NCBI GenBank assembly: GCA_034770075.1
Contig: CM068379.1
Span: forward strand, 38,447,130-38,511,129
Direction: 5' to 3'
Length of the DNA: 64,000 nucleotides
From: Aralia elata
Lineage: Eukaryota > Streptophyta > Magnoliopsida > Apiales > Araliaceae
The stretch's first letter is position 1. The number at the start of each line of letters is the position of its first letter. The translations under genes and the position numbers were made by a program. Positions 44,348 to 52,626 of this stretch are shown in pieces. The notes under the pieces were generated by a model that was given only the letters and a program-made list of their open reading frames with translations, was not told the origin of the DNA and did no database searches.

Positions 44348-44471
44348 TGTTAAGCCTGCAAAGGTAACGCTGGCCACGGTCCCCTTTAAGCACAAGCTGG
44401 GAAGCAAAAAAGCACTGCCACCGGGCTGGGGAGATTAGTCGGGTTGCGACCCGGAAACTCCACATTATCAA
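44348..44471 (+). mobile_element. SINE-like insertion with poly(A) tail
   Basis: About 124 bp are absent from the other two LTR copies and end in ten A. GGGTTGCGACCC near 44439-44452 resembles a tRNA-type B box with one extra base. About 27 bp of LTR present in CoA and CoB (around 2118-2144) are missing at the insertion point, and no clear target duplication is seen. It may be a 5'-truncated SINE. Confidence 0.5.
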
Positions 44472-44864
44472 AAAAAAAATTTTGAAATCTATATTATCTG
44501 GAAAGTCGTTGATTGCTAAGGGGGCTTACCCTTATTGTAGAATAAATGTTATTTATTTAAATGATTTAAATAGTTTAATTTATTTATTTAAATAAGATTA
44601 GAATTGTTCTAATTGATTTATTCACAACCGGTTTAATATGGAGAACCTAAAGGCAAGGTTTTAAAACCCGGACCGGACCGCCGGTCTGACCGGTAAAAAT
44701 CGGAACCGGTCCAGGCAACAATCCGGTTTGGACCACTAAACCAGTTTTGTTCAAAACCCGCCCAGAACTGCTGAACCGGTGGTTCGACCGGGTGACCCAG
44801 TGAACCGGTCACTGGTTCACAGGTTTGCCCGGTTTGCTGCTTAACCATTAAAAAAAAGGTTTTT

Positions 44865-44996
44865 AAGTCATCATCAGAATCGTCAGCGTCATCGTCATGG
44901 TCATCTTCCTCCTTCACGTCCTCCACCACTGGCACTTCGTTCTGTAAATTTATGTCATAGGATATCAGTATTCAAATGATTATATATGCATACATA

Positions 44997-45027
<31 letters not shown>

Positions 45028-45100
45028 AGAGAGAGAGAGAGGAGTATAAAACCTCAAGCTTCTTCTGGATCTCAAGTTCTTTGACAACGGGACCAGGCAT
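44865..45100 (-). pseudogene. Captured NAC-alpha-like gene fragment: exon 1, intron, part of exon 2
   Basis: On the minus strand the start at 45098-45100 begins exon 1 (MPGPVVKELEIQKKLE, 45053-45100). A GT donor follows at 45051-45052. The intron (44942-45052, 111 bp) holds (CT)n and (TA)n/(CA)n runs and ends in TTACAG. Exon 2 reads NEVPVVEDVKEEDDHDDDAD and continues acidic to about 44865, where transposon end sequence begins. The acidic N-terminus with VVEDVK resembles plant nascent polypeptide-associated complex subunit alpha, which binds ribosomes. The NAC and UBA domains are absent, so this is not functional. Family assignment is from memory of the N-terminus. Confidence 0.6.
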
Positions 45101-45246
45101 GGTGACTCTCTTCTTCTCTTTCTCTCTCCGGTGAGGAGTCGCTGTCCAGTTATATTCGGTGGTGGGGGAACGAGCAGCAACACGAAATGAGGATAAACTT
45201 TGATAGGCATCAATACTTGTTAATTTGCTATGACAGGCTTTTATCC

Positions 45247-45290
45247 TTAGGGTTCCTGTTTTCTGGGCCCGAGATATTGGGCTTAGCCCA
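45247..45290 (-). promoter_or_regulatory. Captured promoter: telo-box-like and site II motifs
   Basis: On the minus strand GAACCCTAA (45247-45255, one change from the telo box AAACCCTAA) lies near three TGGGCY site II motifs (45264-45269, 45278-45283 and, on the other strand, 45285-45290). This combination is known from promoters of plant translation-related genes, and it sits about 150-190 bp upstream of the captured start codon. Confidence 0.6.
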
Positions 45291-45962
45291 ATGCCTACTT
45301 TCTGTTCAAATGCGACTTTTCTATTTTTCCACACGCTAGTGTATTTGTTTCCCTTTTATTAATAATTCATATTTTGTTTAATTGCCGAAACAAATTGAAA
45401 ATAAAAAAGAAAATCTAAAAAACTCATAATTTAAAGGGACTATATGTTCATTAGGTGTTTCCAAATCAAATATTACTATATTTAATTATTTATTATTTAT
45501 TACATATTAATGACGTCACTGGGTCAATAATGGTTCGACCACTGGTAGGACCAGTGACCCATCCACCCAATAGCTTTTTCGGTTCGATGATCGGTCCGGG
45601 TTTGAAAACCATGCCTAAAGGGTCACACCGCAAAAGGAAAATATTTATTTAAGAAGTAAATGGCATAATTATAATAATAAGTTAAGTGTATTTAATTTAA
45701 TCTATGGAGATAGAATAAATTAAATAGCTTAATATTTATTATTTAATATCTTCGAAATATTAAATATAAATTAATAAGAGGAGTCTTATTATTATTATTA
45801 TTACTATTACTATTATTTAATTCCTAATAGCAATTGAGAATTAATTAATAGAAGTACTCTCTCATGAATTCCTAATTGGATTAAGAGCATAATTAATTAA
45901 AGGAGTTTAATTATAATAGAAACCCTAATCCTAAATAGTTTAGGAAAGAGTTTTCCTACATC

Positions 45963-45970
45963 TATAAATA
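45963..45970 (+). promoter_or_regulatory. TATA box of CoC LTR
   Basis: TATAAATA at the position equivalent to 2646 and 16154. Confidence 0.55.
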
Positions 45971-46394
45971 AGAGGAGTCTTATCATAGATTGGGGTTACA
46001 CACTCTTGTATAAGAATTGTGGAGAGCACTTACAATTTCTATAGAGATAGAAACTAGGGTTTTGCCAAACACCCATCTTCTTGAACAAGTATTATTCCTT
46101 GGTGGATCACCTCTAGAGGCCAAACACTTGGGTGGCTAACGTTGATCGAAGGAAGGAATTTAATCGGTGGAATTCAAGGAGAACACGAAGGAATTGGAGC
46201 TGAACTTATACCTGAGGAAGCTAGAATTCTACAAAGGTATAATTCTTATTCTCCATCTCTTTCGTTTAATTAATAATTGTGCATAAAGAAAGATCATGGT
46301 GATGGTTTGTATAAAATTTTAAAATCTGATTTTATCGCGCTTCCGCTTTATTTATGTAATTTGTTTGCATGTTCGCGTTATACAAACCTAATAG

Positions 46395-46407
46395 TGGTAT
46401 CAAGAGC
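46395..46407 (+). promoter_or_regulatory. CoC primer binding site
   Basis: TGGTATCAAGAGC directly follows the LTR; it is the initiator-Met type TGGTATCAGAGC with one extra A. Confidence 0.75.
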
Positions 46408-46554
46408 CAAACTTTATGCGAATTATTAATTATTTTGATTCTATATATACATTGATATGTGTTTAGAACAATTTAATTGGGCATAACTGTTTGTGCAAAA
46501 TTATTTTATTTTATTTTTTTATTAAAAAATTTTTTTTTAAAAATAAAATAAAAT

Positions 46555-46668
46555 TGGTCAAAGTCAACGGTCAAACGTTGACTGGTCAACTGATGACGTG
46601 GCACTGACTGCTGATGTGGCGCTGACTGGTCAACTGCTGACTTCTGACGTGGCGCTGACTGGTCAACC
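46555..46668 (+). repeat. Imperfect tandem repeats rich in W-box and ACGTGGC motifs
   Basis: Units like TGACGTGGCGCTGACTGGTC recur about three times. GTTGACTGGTCAAC (46577-46590) is an inverted pair of W-box cores; further GGTCAA/TTGAC cores and two ACGTGGC cores follow. W-boxes bind WRKY factors and ACGTGGC binds bZIP factors in plants. The location is downstream of the PBS rather than in the LTR. Confidence 0.55.
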
Positions 46669-46691
46669 TTTAAAAATAAAATAATTAATTT

Positions 46692-46758
46692 GGGGCTAGA
46701 GGGTTTTGAACCCTTGACATATTGGTCATATGTTGGAAGCCTTACCACTACACCAAAA
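46692..46758 (-). ncRNA. tRNA-like sequence (pseudo-tRNA) in CoC leader
   Basis: On the minus strand TGGTGTAGTGG fits the A box and GGTTCAAAACC fits the B box, about 35 bp apart. Between them ACATA/TATGT makes a 5-bp stem with a 7-nt loop. The loop lacks the usual T before the anticodon and no acceptor stem pairs, so a working tRNA is unlikely. It could be a relic or SINE head. Confidence 0.5.
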
Positions 46759-47670
46759 TCACTTTTGGTTAAGAATCAGAATGTTTAATATTTAAACTAT
46801 ATAATTCTGGGTTTGAAGTTTGACTTAATGACTTGTTTGATTATTTCTTTCAAAGGTTTATGATCAAGGGTTGACCTCATTTTTTTTTTTTTTTTTGTAA
46901 ATTAAAATAAAAGAGTTTATTTTGATTTGAAATTTGATTAAAAAATAAAGGAGTTTATTTTTATTCAAAATTGGATAAATTAAAATAAAAGAGTTTATTT
47001 TGATTTGGAATAGGATTAAAATAAAGAAGTTTATTTTAATTAGAATTGAATTTCATGATAACTAATTAAAGTTGAAATTGGATTCCCATGATAACTAATT
47101 AGAGTTGAAATTGAATTTTATACTAACTAATATTGCCCATTAAATGATATCAATGCATATATAGAATGGTTTTATTATTCATGAGATGAATATTATGTAT
47201 TGATGCATATGGAGATATGTATGATAATAAATAGGGATTGATTATGGACTATTGACCAATGTGTGATTGGATTTATTTTAGAGGATGCTTGAATGAATGA
47301 GTTTTTACAAATGGGGTCTGCGTACCTCGTCTTCTCTAGTTTTTTCTTGATGTAAATTCTATCTTCCTCCTATGTACTTTCCCTTGACTGCTGATCAAGG
47401 TTTCTATTTAGTTTAAATAGTTTATGTAATAGGATTAGTTAGAATTATTTTGAAGAATTGGAGACAAAGGAACAAAGAGCGCAAGAAGACCCATTTGTAA
47501 GAAGACCCATTTGTAATGGAGCCCGGGTTTAAATATAATAGTTATATTTAAATTTAATTCTTGCACCCTAGGTTTGATCTCTTGGTTCACTTGGTGGCTC
47601 TAGTGAACCAAACTAGAATAAAAGTCCATAATCAATTCGGGTAGAATATAGTATTCTATATGTTCATGCT

Positions 47671-47672
<2 letters not shown>

Positions 47673-47719
<47 letters not shown>

Positions 47720-47737
47720 TATATTATATTATATTAT
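47673..47737. repeat. (AT)n and (TATAT)n microsatellite
   Basis: About 40 bp of pure AT, followed by TATAT pentamers. Confidence 0.9.
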
Positions 47738-47934
47738 CCAACATGCTTCGCATGTTAAATAATATGACGCGTATTTTATATATATATGTGCATACGCGCT
47801 AAATAAAATGAGACTAATAAATACAAACCTCTCAAAAAAATTATATTAAGTCTTAAGCATTCAAAGATATTTAGAATATCGAACGTCGCCTTGTAGCATG
47901 GTAAAACAATAGAGTACTAAATATTTAATATGAG

Positions 47935-48228
47935 TTTGTTGTGTCACCACAAGACAAGTATTAAATATTTAAGATGTTGCCTTATCACATTTGATGCTTA
48001 TTAAGGAATTGAACATTACTGTTTTGTTGTGTCACCACAAGGACGGTATTTTTCTCTTCACATATATGGAAGTGCTAGGATGGACTTAACTTGGATAATT
48101 TTAATTCGGATGTGTCACCACTTGATCAAAATAATCTAAGAGGCAAAATACAAGGAGTTACATAGTGATGTAATTGACAATAGTTGTCTACCTATTTATT
48201 TATATATCGTTTGTTGTGTCACCACAAA
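47935..48228 (+). repeat. Four dispersed TGTCACCAC repeats in CoC leader
   Basis: TTTGTTGTGTCACCACAA occurs at about 47935, 48024 and 48210; a shorter GGATGTGTCACCACTTG lies at about 48109. TTGTG/CACAA can pair around a TCAC loop, giving repeated mini-hairpins. Confidence 0.55.
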
Positions 48229-48425
48229 GCTATATACATTTGAAATGGGATCCTTAGTCTCACTAGCAAATCTTTAAATAGAATTGTTGAACTATATAAT
48301 GAGGGTAATATAGTTTGATGAAAAATAGTAGGAGATACTAATTTAAATAAAGACCTAATTTATTTTGGTAATTAATAAAATGAATATATGCTAAAATATT
48401 GTTAATTCATTTATAGAATTTTACA

Positions 48426-49270
48426 ATGTCTAATTTACTATCATTGCAGAGCATATTAGATGCTAATTAACCGGACCGAATTACACAGACTGGTTAAGGA
48501 ATCTGAGAATAGTTCTCAAGGCTGAAAAGCTATCTTATATCCTTAATACGCCTATCCCTGCAATAGTTACAGACAATACCTCTGAGAAAGAGATTGCTAC
48601 TTTTAAAAAGTGGCAAGATGATGCACAGTTGGCTCGATGCATCATGCTCGCATCCATGAGTAACGAGCTTCAGCGTCAGCATGAAACTATGGATGCTCCT
48701 ACTGTACTCCTACACCTTCAAGGAGTTGAATGGTGAGCAAGTAGGACTGCTAGATTTAGATATCTAAGGAGCTCTTCTAATCTAGAATGACCGATGGCAC
48801 TACAGTATAGACTCATGTCTTTAAAATGATCAATTCGATTGAACAATTAGGATAACAGGGTTTTGTCATGGATGGAAAGTTGATTCAAGATTTGATCTTG
48901 CAATCACTTCCGGACTCTTTGTCACAATTTGTTGTGAATTTTCACATGAATAAGCTATATGTCAGCCTGCCTGAGTTGCTTAAACATGTTGAAAACTGTA
49001 GAGAGTCATTTTCCAACCAAGAAAGACCAAGTCTTACTAGTAGGGACCAAAGGATCTTTTGAAAAGAAAAATAATTCAAAGAAGGTATAAGGAAAGGCAA
49101 AAACAAAGGATAATAAGAACGAAAACTGATGCAGATAGCAAAGGAGTTTGCTTCCACTGCAATAAGCCTGGACACTAGAAAGAAAACTATAAGGAGCATC
49201 TTGTAGAGGCTAACCAGAAGAAGCTTAGTGAAGCTTCGGTTACAGATATAGGTTTGTTCATGATTGAAAT
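48426..49270 (+). pseudogene. CoC gag, degenerate
   Basis: The start MSNLLSLQSILDAN is followed by a stop and frame changes, then WLRNLRIVLKAEKLSYILNT and ARCIMLASMSNELQRQHETM, typical of copia UBN2-type Gag. The frame 48868-49062 holds LILQSLPDSLSQFVVNFHMN, matching CoB. A zinc knuckle start, CFHCNKPGH, lies near 49150 with a stop where Trp is expected. Confidence 0.75.
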
Positions 49271-50563
49271 AAATATTTCTGTAAGCCAAGGTTCTACCGG
49301 ATATAGTTCTCACGTATGCAATCCAATGCAGAGACTAAGCAGAAGTACAAAGCTAAACAAAGAGTAAGTAATCTTACGTGTGGAGAATGGAGCAATGGTT
49401 GCTACATTAGCCGTAGGAACTTATAGTTTAGCGTTGCCTACGGGCAAGTCTATTAAGTTAATAAGTTATTATGTTCCAGTTCTATTTAGAAACATTATTA
49501 CTTTCGTTGTTGGACAAGGAAGGTTCTAGTATTATATTTAAGAACAATTGTTGTTCTATTTATAATGATAATGTTTTGCTTGAAACTGGAAGATTACTTG
49601 ATGAACTTTGTAAACTTGACTTACATGAACAATAATTTTGTAAATTGAACAAACTAGTAAAAGAAAAGGAGATGATCATTTAAAGAGTTGAACATGTGTA
49701 TTTGATGAAGTACAATTCTGAATTATTTGAAAGGTTCAAAGAATTTAGAAGTGAAACAAATTGACAAAGTATTAAGATTCTTTGATCAGATCGAGGAAGG
49801 AATACTTGTGCAATAAGTTTCTAGATCATCTCAAAATGGTATTTTCTCATAATGGACACCTCCTGATACGCAATAATTGATTGGTGTATCTAAAAGGAGA
49901 AATTGTACCTTGTTGGACGTGGTGCGGTCCATAATGATTTTTATCGACATTCCAGTATCCATCTGGGGTTATACCCTAGAAATGGCTGCATATCTACAAA
50001 ATAAGGTAACCTCAAAATCCAGTCCCAAGACTCTATAAAAGTTATAGATAGGGAGGATTCCTAATCTTAAGCATGTTAAGATAAGGGGTTGTCCAACTTA
50101 TGTGAAAAGTTTTAAAAGATAAGTTTGGGACAAAATCTGACAAGTGCAGAGTTGTGGGATATCCTAAAGAAAGTTTAGGGTATTATTACTATAATCCTAC
50201 ATATTGCCTTCATTGATAAAGATGTTTATCATTGAAGGAGCTAGTGGGGGGGTAATAGATCTTGAAGGAATTCAAGAACTACAAAGCACTATAAGTCAAA
50301 TCGAAGAACTGTAGATAGACCTATTGTACCACAACCGAATCATAAATCTGGAAGAGTACTGAAGATACCTAGGAGGTATGGATTCATCATAGAGGATGAT
50401 GATGAGGTACGCATCATAGAGGATGATGATCTAGTTATATATGACGAGGCTATGAGTAAAAGACACTCAGAGAAATGGCAGATGACCATAAAATTCGAAA
50501 TGGACTCCATGTATGAGAACCAAATATAGAGTCTGGTTACTCTACCGAAAGGCATAGTGCCTA
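49271..50563 (+). pseudogene. CoC pol remnants (protease, integrase, start of RT)
   Basis: The region aligns piecewise with CoB 11890-13500. After protease-like sequence (ATLAVGTYSLALPTGKSIK, near 49400-49460) about 300 bp, including the pre-integrase zinc-binding part, are deleted near 49685. Integrase traces follow (WGYTLEMAAYL, near 49965). The last copia sequence is the stretch before RT (MDSMYENQ near 50500). No open frame of length remains. Confidence 0.7.
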
Positions 50564-50895
50564 AAGATAAGAAATATGCCGATCAATACCACAAGAATCA
50601 ACCCTTTGAAGTGTTACGAAGAATTGGTGAAGTCGCGTATGAGGTAGCTTTACCTCCGGCGTTAGAACATATCCACAACATTTTTCATGTTTCGGTGTTA
50701 CGACCATACAAACCCGACTACAAGCATGTTAAAGAATATGAACCCCTGCAATTTGATAGTTGATAGGAAAGAGCAAGTACTCAGAAAGAAAGTTATACCC
50801 TCTATTAAAGTGATCTGGAGTACCAGAACATTGAAGAAGCTACGTGAGAACTCGAAGATCAGATGATGAAAAATTATCCTCAGTTATTTGCTTAG
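50564..50895 (+). pseudogene. TkD pol end (integrase C-terminus and chromodomain)
   Basis: Sequence switches from copia to Tekay near 50563. The frame to 50763 carries YADQYHKNQPFEVLRRIGEV, with about 110 bp missing after HKNQ compared with TkA, then FHVSVLRPYKPDYKHVKEYE. The chromodomain part that follows (VIWSTRTLKK-type) has stops and a frame change and ends near 50895. TkD lacks everything upstream. Confidence 0.75.
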
Positions 50896-50907
50896 TCTTT
50901 GTGTAGC

Positions 50908-51006
50908 AATTCTGGAGACAGAATCTTTGTAAGGAGGGGAGAATGTAACGGGACGAATTAATTGAGTCGTGATTCTGGGGACATAATCCTTTTAAGGGGG
51001 GAAAGA
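50908..51006 (+). promoter_or_regulatory. TkD duplicated polypurine tract
   Basis: Units at 50908-50952 and 50971-51015, period 62-63 bp, match those of TkA and TkE. Both include a purine run followed by ATGTAACG. Confidence 0.65.
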
Positions 51007-52626
51007 TGTAACGAACGAGATTTTTATATTTGATCTTTAAATATTTATTGAATTAAATAAATATTTTTGTTGATTGATTCATTGAGTTAAATAAATATTT
51101 GATGAAATTATTGTAGATTAATTTAATTAAATGGGTTACTTTGATTATATTAATGTGAAATAATTATATAGTGCAAAGTGTGAATTTAATTGGGATAATT
51201 AAATTAAATGAGTTGTTTATTAATTGTGATGTTATTTTAATTAGTTTAATAATTAATTAGAGATTTGTTGATTTGTCATAATTAAATAAATGAGAATATT
51301 AATTATATGAGAATTTTAATTATGTGATGATTTGATTTAATGTATAGTAGTGGCTTTTATTAAATAATTTAATTTGATTAATTAAAGTGTGACAAATAAA
51401 CTATATAATAAACAAGTTAATTAAAATAAACTAAAGAGGAGTTTTAATTATCAAACCAAACATGGCCTTATGAACATGGGAGCAGTTAAGTGCAAACTGG
51501 CCTTAACTGACACCCATGTTGCGCCAGTTAATATTATTAGCTTTATACGTATTGTTTTCCTAAGCTATGTCAGAGAAACACAGAGAGAAAAAGAGAGAAA
51601 ACTTGTGAGATGTTAGAGTTGAAGAAAGAGTCTGGAGAATTAGAGAGTTTTCTTTCATCTTCTAGCAATCTAAACTACTTATCAAAGGTAATTTCTTAAA
51701 TTCAAGCTTAATTTACTTTCTTGAGTTTTCTTCATGAAAGTTAAATTGAGTTCTCTGTAAATAGATTTTAATGGCTAAATTGTTAGGAACTTGATGTTAG
51801 ATGCTTGTTAGTATACATAATCTGTTTTATATAATTTGTATATGATTTAGAGTAATTAAATTCAGGAGATTATGTTTTAATTGGAGTTTTGAAATTTATA
51901 GAGGAATAGTGCTTGAATATGGCTTAAATGTATGAAAATTTATGCTTAAATTTCATATTAAACGGTAAATTGATGATTGATTATGTTTATACATGTAGGA
52001 ACGAAAAGAATGCAAGTTTAACGGACTGATTTGGTGTAGTAACGAATCTATTATGAGTGATTTCGTTAAATTTGAAAAAACTTTAAGGAAATGGCAAAAA
52101 CCTTAATTTTTGGTTCTTAGATTCATGATTTATACAATTTAGGTTATTAGAATCGTGCGAGAAGGATTGGGTAATGATCATATATGAATTATAGTAACTG
52201 GGTATGCTTAATTTATTGTATGAACAAAGAAATTGGAAGTTTATGGCCCTGTTCTGTGTTCTTCGCGAATTGGAAAAACTGGAACTACATCGCGGCGCCG
52301 CAGCGCCGACCTAGGGTTGTCCGGGTCCGGGTCAGGCCAGCGCTGCAGCGCCGGCTCAAGGCTTAATCCCGGTGCCGCAGCGCCGGTCCAGGTCAACCGG
52401 GTTAGTCGGGTCGGGTTAGTCGGGCCGGGTCAGTTGGGTCGGGTCAAAAACCCAAAAAATAAAATTTTTTCAGATTTTAAAATAAAATAATTTCAAATAT
52501 ATGAAGCAATATGATAAGTATGTAAAAAAATACAATAGTTTAAGAGCATAGGTTTAAGTTATGTTTTCGGAAGTGATTAATCGTTTAATAAAGGAAGTAA
52601 TTAGTTGAGCTATAAATATTAATTGT
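51007..52626 (+). repeat. TkD 3' LTR, 5' part, interrupted by TkE
   Basis: It starts TGTAACGAACGAG. At 52627 the TkE 5' LTR begins; the remaining part of this LTR should lie beyond the right edge of the window, after TkE. The five bases before TkE are ATTGT. Confidence 0.8.
52262..52443 (+). other. Palindromic-unit island and G-quadruplex-type run in TkD LTR
   Basis: Units GCGCCGCAGCGCC start at 52295, 52340 and 52372 (spacings 45, 32). The anchor TTCGCGAA at 52262 is 33 bp before the first. At 52399-52443 seven GGG runs are separated by alternating 6- and 2-base loops (TTAGTC, TC, TTAGTC, CC, TCAGTT, TC), which fits the G-quadruplex pattern on the plus strand. Confidence 0.65.

Larger units (their letters stand above)
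44654..45613 (-). mobile_element. hAT-type non-autonomous transposon with captured gene fragment
   Basis: The element is 960 bp with imperfect terminal inverted repeats (CAAGGTTTTAAAACCCGG and CATGGTTTTCAAACCCGG). It is flanked by the 8-bp duplication CCTAAAGG (44646-44653 and 45614-45621). CoA and CoB have the single CCTAAAGGG empty site. Eight-bp duplications and terminal CA/TG are typical of hAT. Subterminal CCGG-rich repeats lie at both ends. No transposase is present. The interior holds a gene fragment on the minus strand. Confidence 0.85.
43679..46393 (+). repeat. CoC 5' LTR, interrupted twice
   Basis: It matches the CoA LTR from position 1439 onward (GTGATCATGCTAATGAG) to ACCTAATA at 46393. 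A SINE-like insertion is at 44348-44471 and a hAT-type element at 44654-45613. Without them the LTR would be about 1.65 kb. TATAAATA is kept at 45963-45970. Confidence 0.8.
46408..48425 (+). other. CoC untranslated leader, about 2 kb
   Basis: No ORF of note. It holds a W-box-rich repeat (46555-46668), an antisense tRNA-like sequence (46692-46758), repeated (TAAAATAAAAGAGTTTATTT)-type stretches at 46890-47040, an (AT)n microsatellite (47673-47737) and four TGTCACCAC repeats (47935-48228). A leader this long between PBS and gag is unusual. Confidence 0.55.
43679..50563 (+). mobile_element. CoC: third copia element, heavily decayed
   Basis: It comprises a 5' LTR lacking its first 157 bp, a PBS, a long leader, degenerate gag, and remnants of protease, integrase and the start of RT. 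At about 50563 it is fused to Tekay sequence; RT, RNase H and the 3' LTR are missing. The LTR is interrupted by two further insertions. Confidence 0.75.

Noticed and set aside
44972..45334. 120-residue minus-strand ORF in the hAT element
   Set aside because: It reads through the (CT)n and (TA)n repeats of the intron; the exon model with GT...AG ends explains the sequence better.
46692..46758. Functional tRNA gene
   Set aside because: No acceptor stem pairs and the anticodon loop lacks the usual T at position 33.
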